DNA of 5,791 nt, taken from positions 1-5,791 of the forward strand of contig JBEKDJ010000317.1 of NCBI GenBank assembly GCA_050014415.1, written 5' to 3'. Made by a program: the position numbers and the translations under genes. Shown in pieces: positions 5,629-5,791 of this stretch (positions are counted from its first letter, which is position 1; each line of letters begins with the position of its first letter). Below the pieces are notes generated by a model. That model was given only the letters and a program-made list of their open reading frames with translations, did not search any database and had not been told where the DNA came from. Origin of the DNA: JBEKDJ01 sp050014415 (GTDB lineage Bacteria > Desulfobacterota > BSN033 > UBA1163).

Positions 5629-5791
5629 AAGGGAATAGATAGCAAGATAGTCTTACTTATTCGTTCGTGCGCCACCCCAGAAATAACAAAGTGAATGAAG
5701 AGGCTGTGAGCCAAGAAAAGGGACGTTGATGATTACCAATTCAAATTGTGCATACTTTGCTAAAGTGCTGGATTGTTGACTTCAGGAAGTA
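5629..5791. other. right-hand flank, no gene recognised
   Basis: No convincing coding frame, RNA gene or insertion-sequence end is visible. Small palindromes CAATT-CA-AATTG (5737-5748) and ACTTT-GCT-AAAGT (5754-5766) occur close together but are short enough to be chance. Confidence 0.3.

Noticed and set aside
5737..5791. Cluster of short palindromes at the right edge as an insertion-sequence end
   Set aside because: The arms are only 5 bp each, there is no transposase frame, and the sequence is cut by the window edge.
1..5791. A multi-gene defence, toxin-antitoxin, CRISPR or secondary-metabolite system
   Set aside because: No nuclease-effector pair, paired toxin/antitoxin ORFs, spaced repeats or biosynthetic enzymes are visible. 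A lone CPBP protease fragment is not enough to claim abortive infection.

Overview
The window looks like an ordinary bacterial chromosomal segment of moderate GC content. It carries housekeeping, envelope and stress genes plus several decayed gene pieces. Strong AGGAGG-type ribosome binding sites, a sigma70-type promoter and the protein set (CPBP protease, DUF302, YHS, MarC, tandem universal stress protein, sulfide:quinone-oxidoreductase-like flavoprotein, IPT-domain secreted protein) suggest a Gram-negative anaerobe or facultative bacterium. A deltaproteobacterial (Desulfobacterota-like) source is a guess with no marker gene behind it. I see no rRNA, tRNA, CRISPR array, complete insertion sequence, integrase or phage gene.

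Layout. 1-516 (minus): the N-terminal 172 residues of a CPBP intramembrane protease, running off the left edge. 479-727 (minus): a possible 82-residue unknown ORF just upstream that overlaps its start. 757-783: a strong hairpin. 812-931 (minus): a 39-codon YHS-domain remnant. 994-1401 (minus): a complete DUF302 protein. 1402-1709: a divergent intergenic region with a small palindrome and an 89-bp inverted-repeat element. 1710-2339 (plus): a MarC-family membrane protein. It converges with and overlaps by 20 bp a tandem-domain universal stress protein at 2320-3186 (minus).

Upstream of the stress gene on the same strand is the C-terminal 116 residues of an SQR-like flavoprotein (3240-3590). It breaks off exactly where a plus-strand fragment begins, the C-terminal 72 residues of an RNase II/R-type exoribonuclease (3589-3807). 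The two 5'-truncated genes meet head to head at one CATG, so this is a rearrangement breakpoint or an assembly chimera, and it is the most notable anomaly here. 3808-4326 is a poorly coding stretch. 4327-5529 (minus) encodes a secreted protein with an amidotransferase-like N-terminal domain and two IPT/TIG domains. Its promoter (TTGACA, 17 bp, TAATTT) has three copies of a 12-bp direct repeat just upstream of the -35 box. 5629-5791 holds nothing I recognise.

How the genes might work together: DUF302 plus YHS is a pairing seen near metal or redox functions, and the SQR fragment and universal stress gene may once have been co-transcribed. No multi-gene novel system can be supported from the sequence. 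The items worth following up are the 3588-3591 breakpoint, the repeat-controlled promoter, the decayed YHS gene, the inverted-repeat element and the IPT protein architecture.
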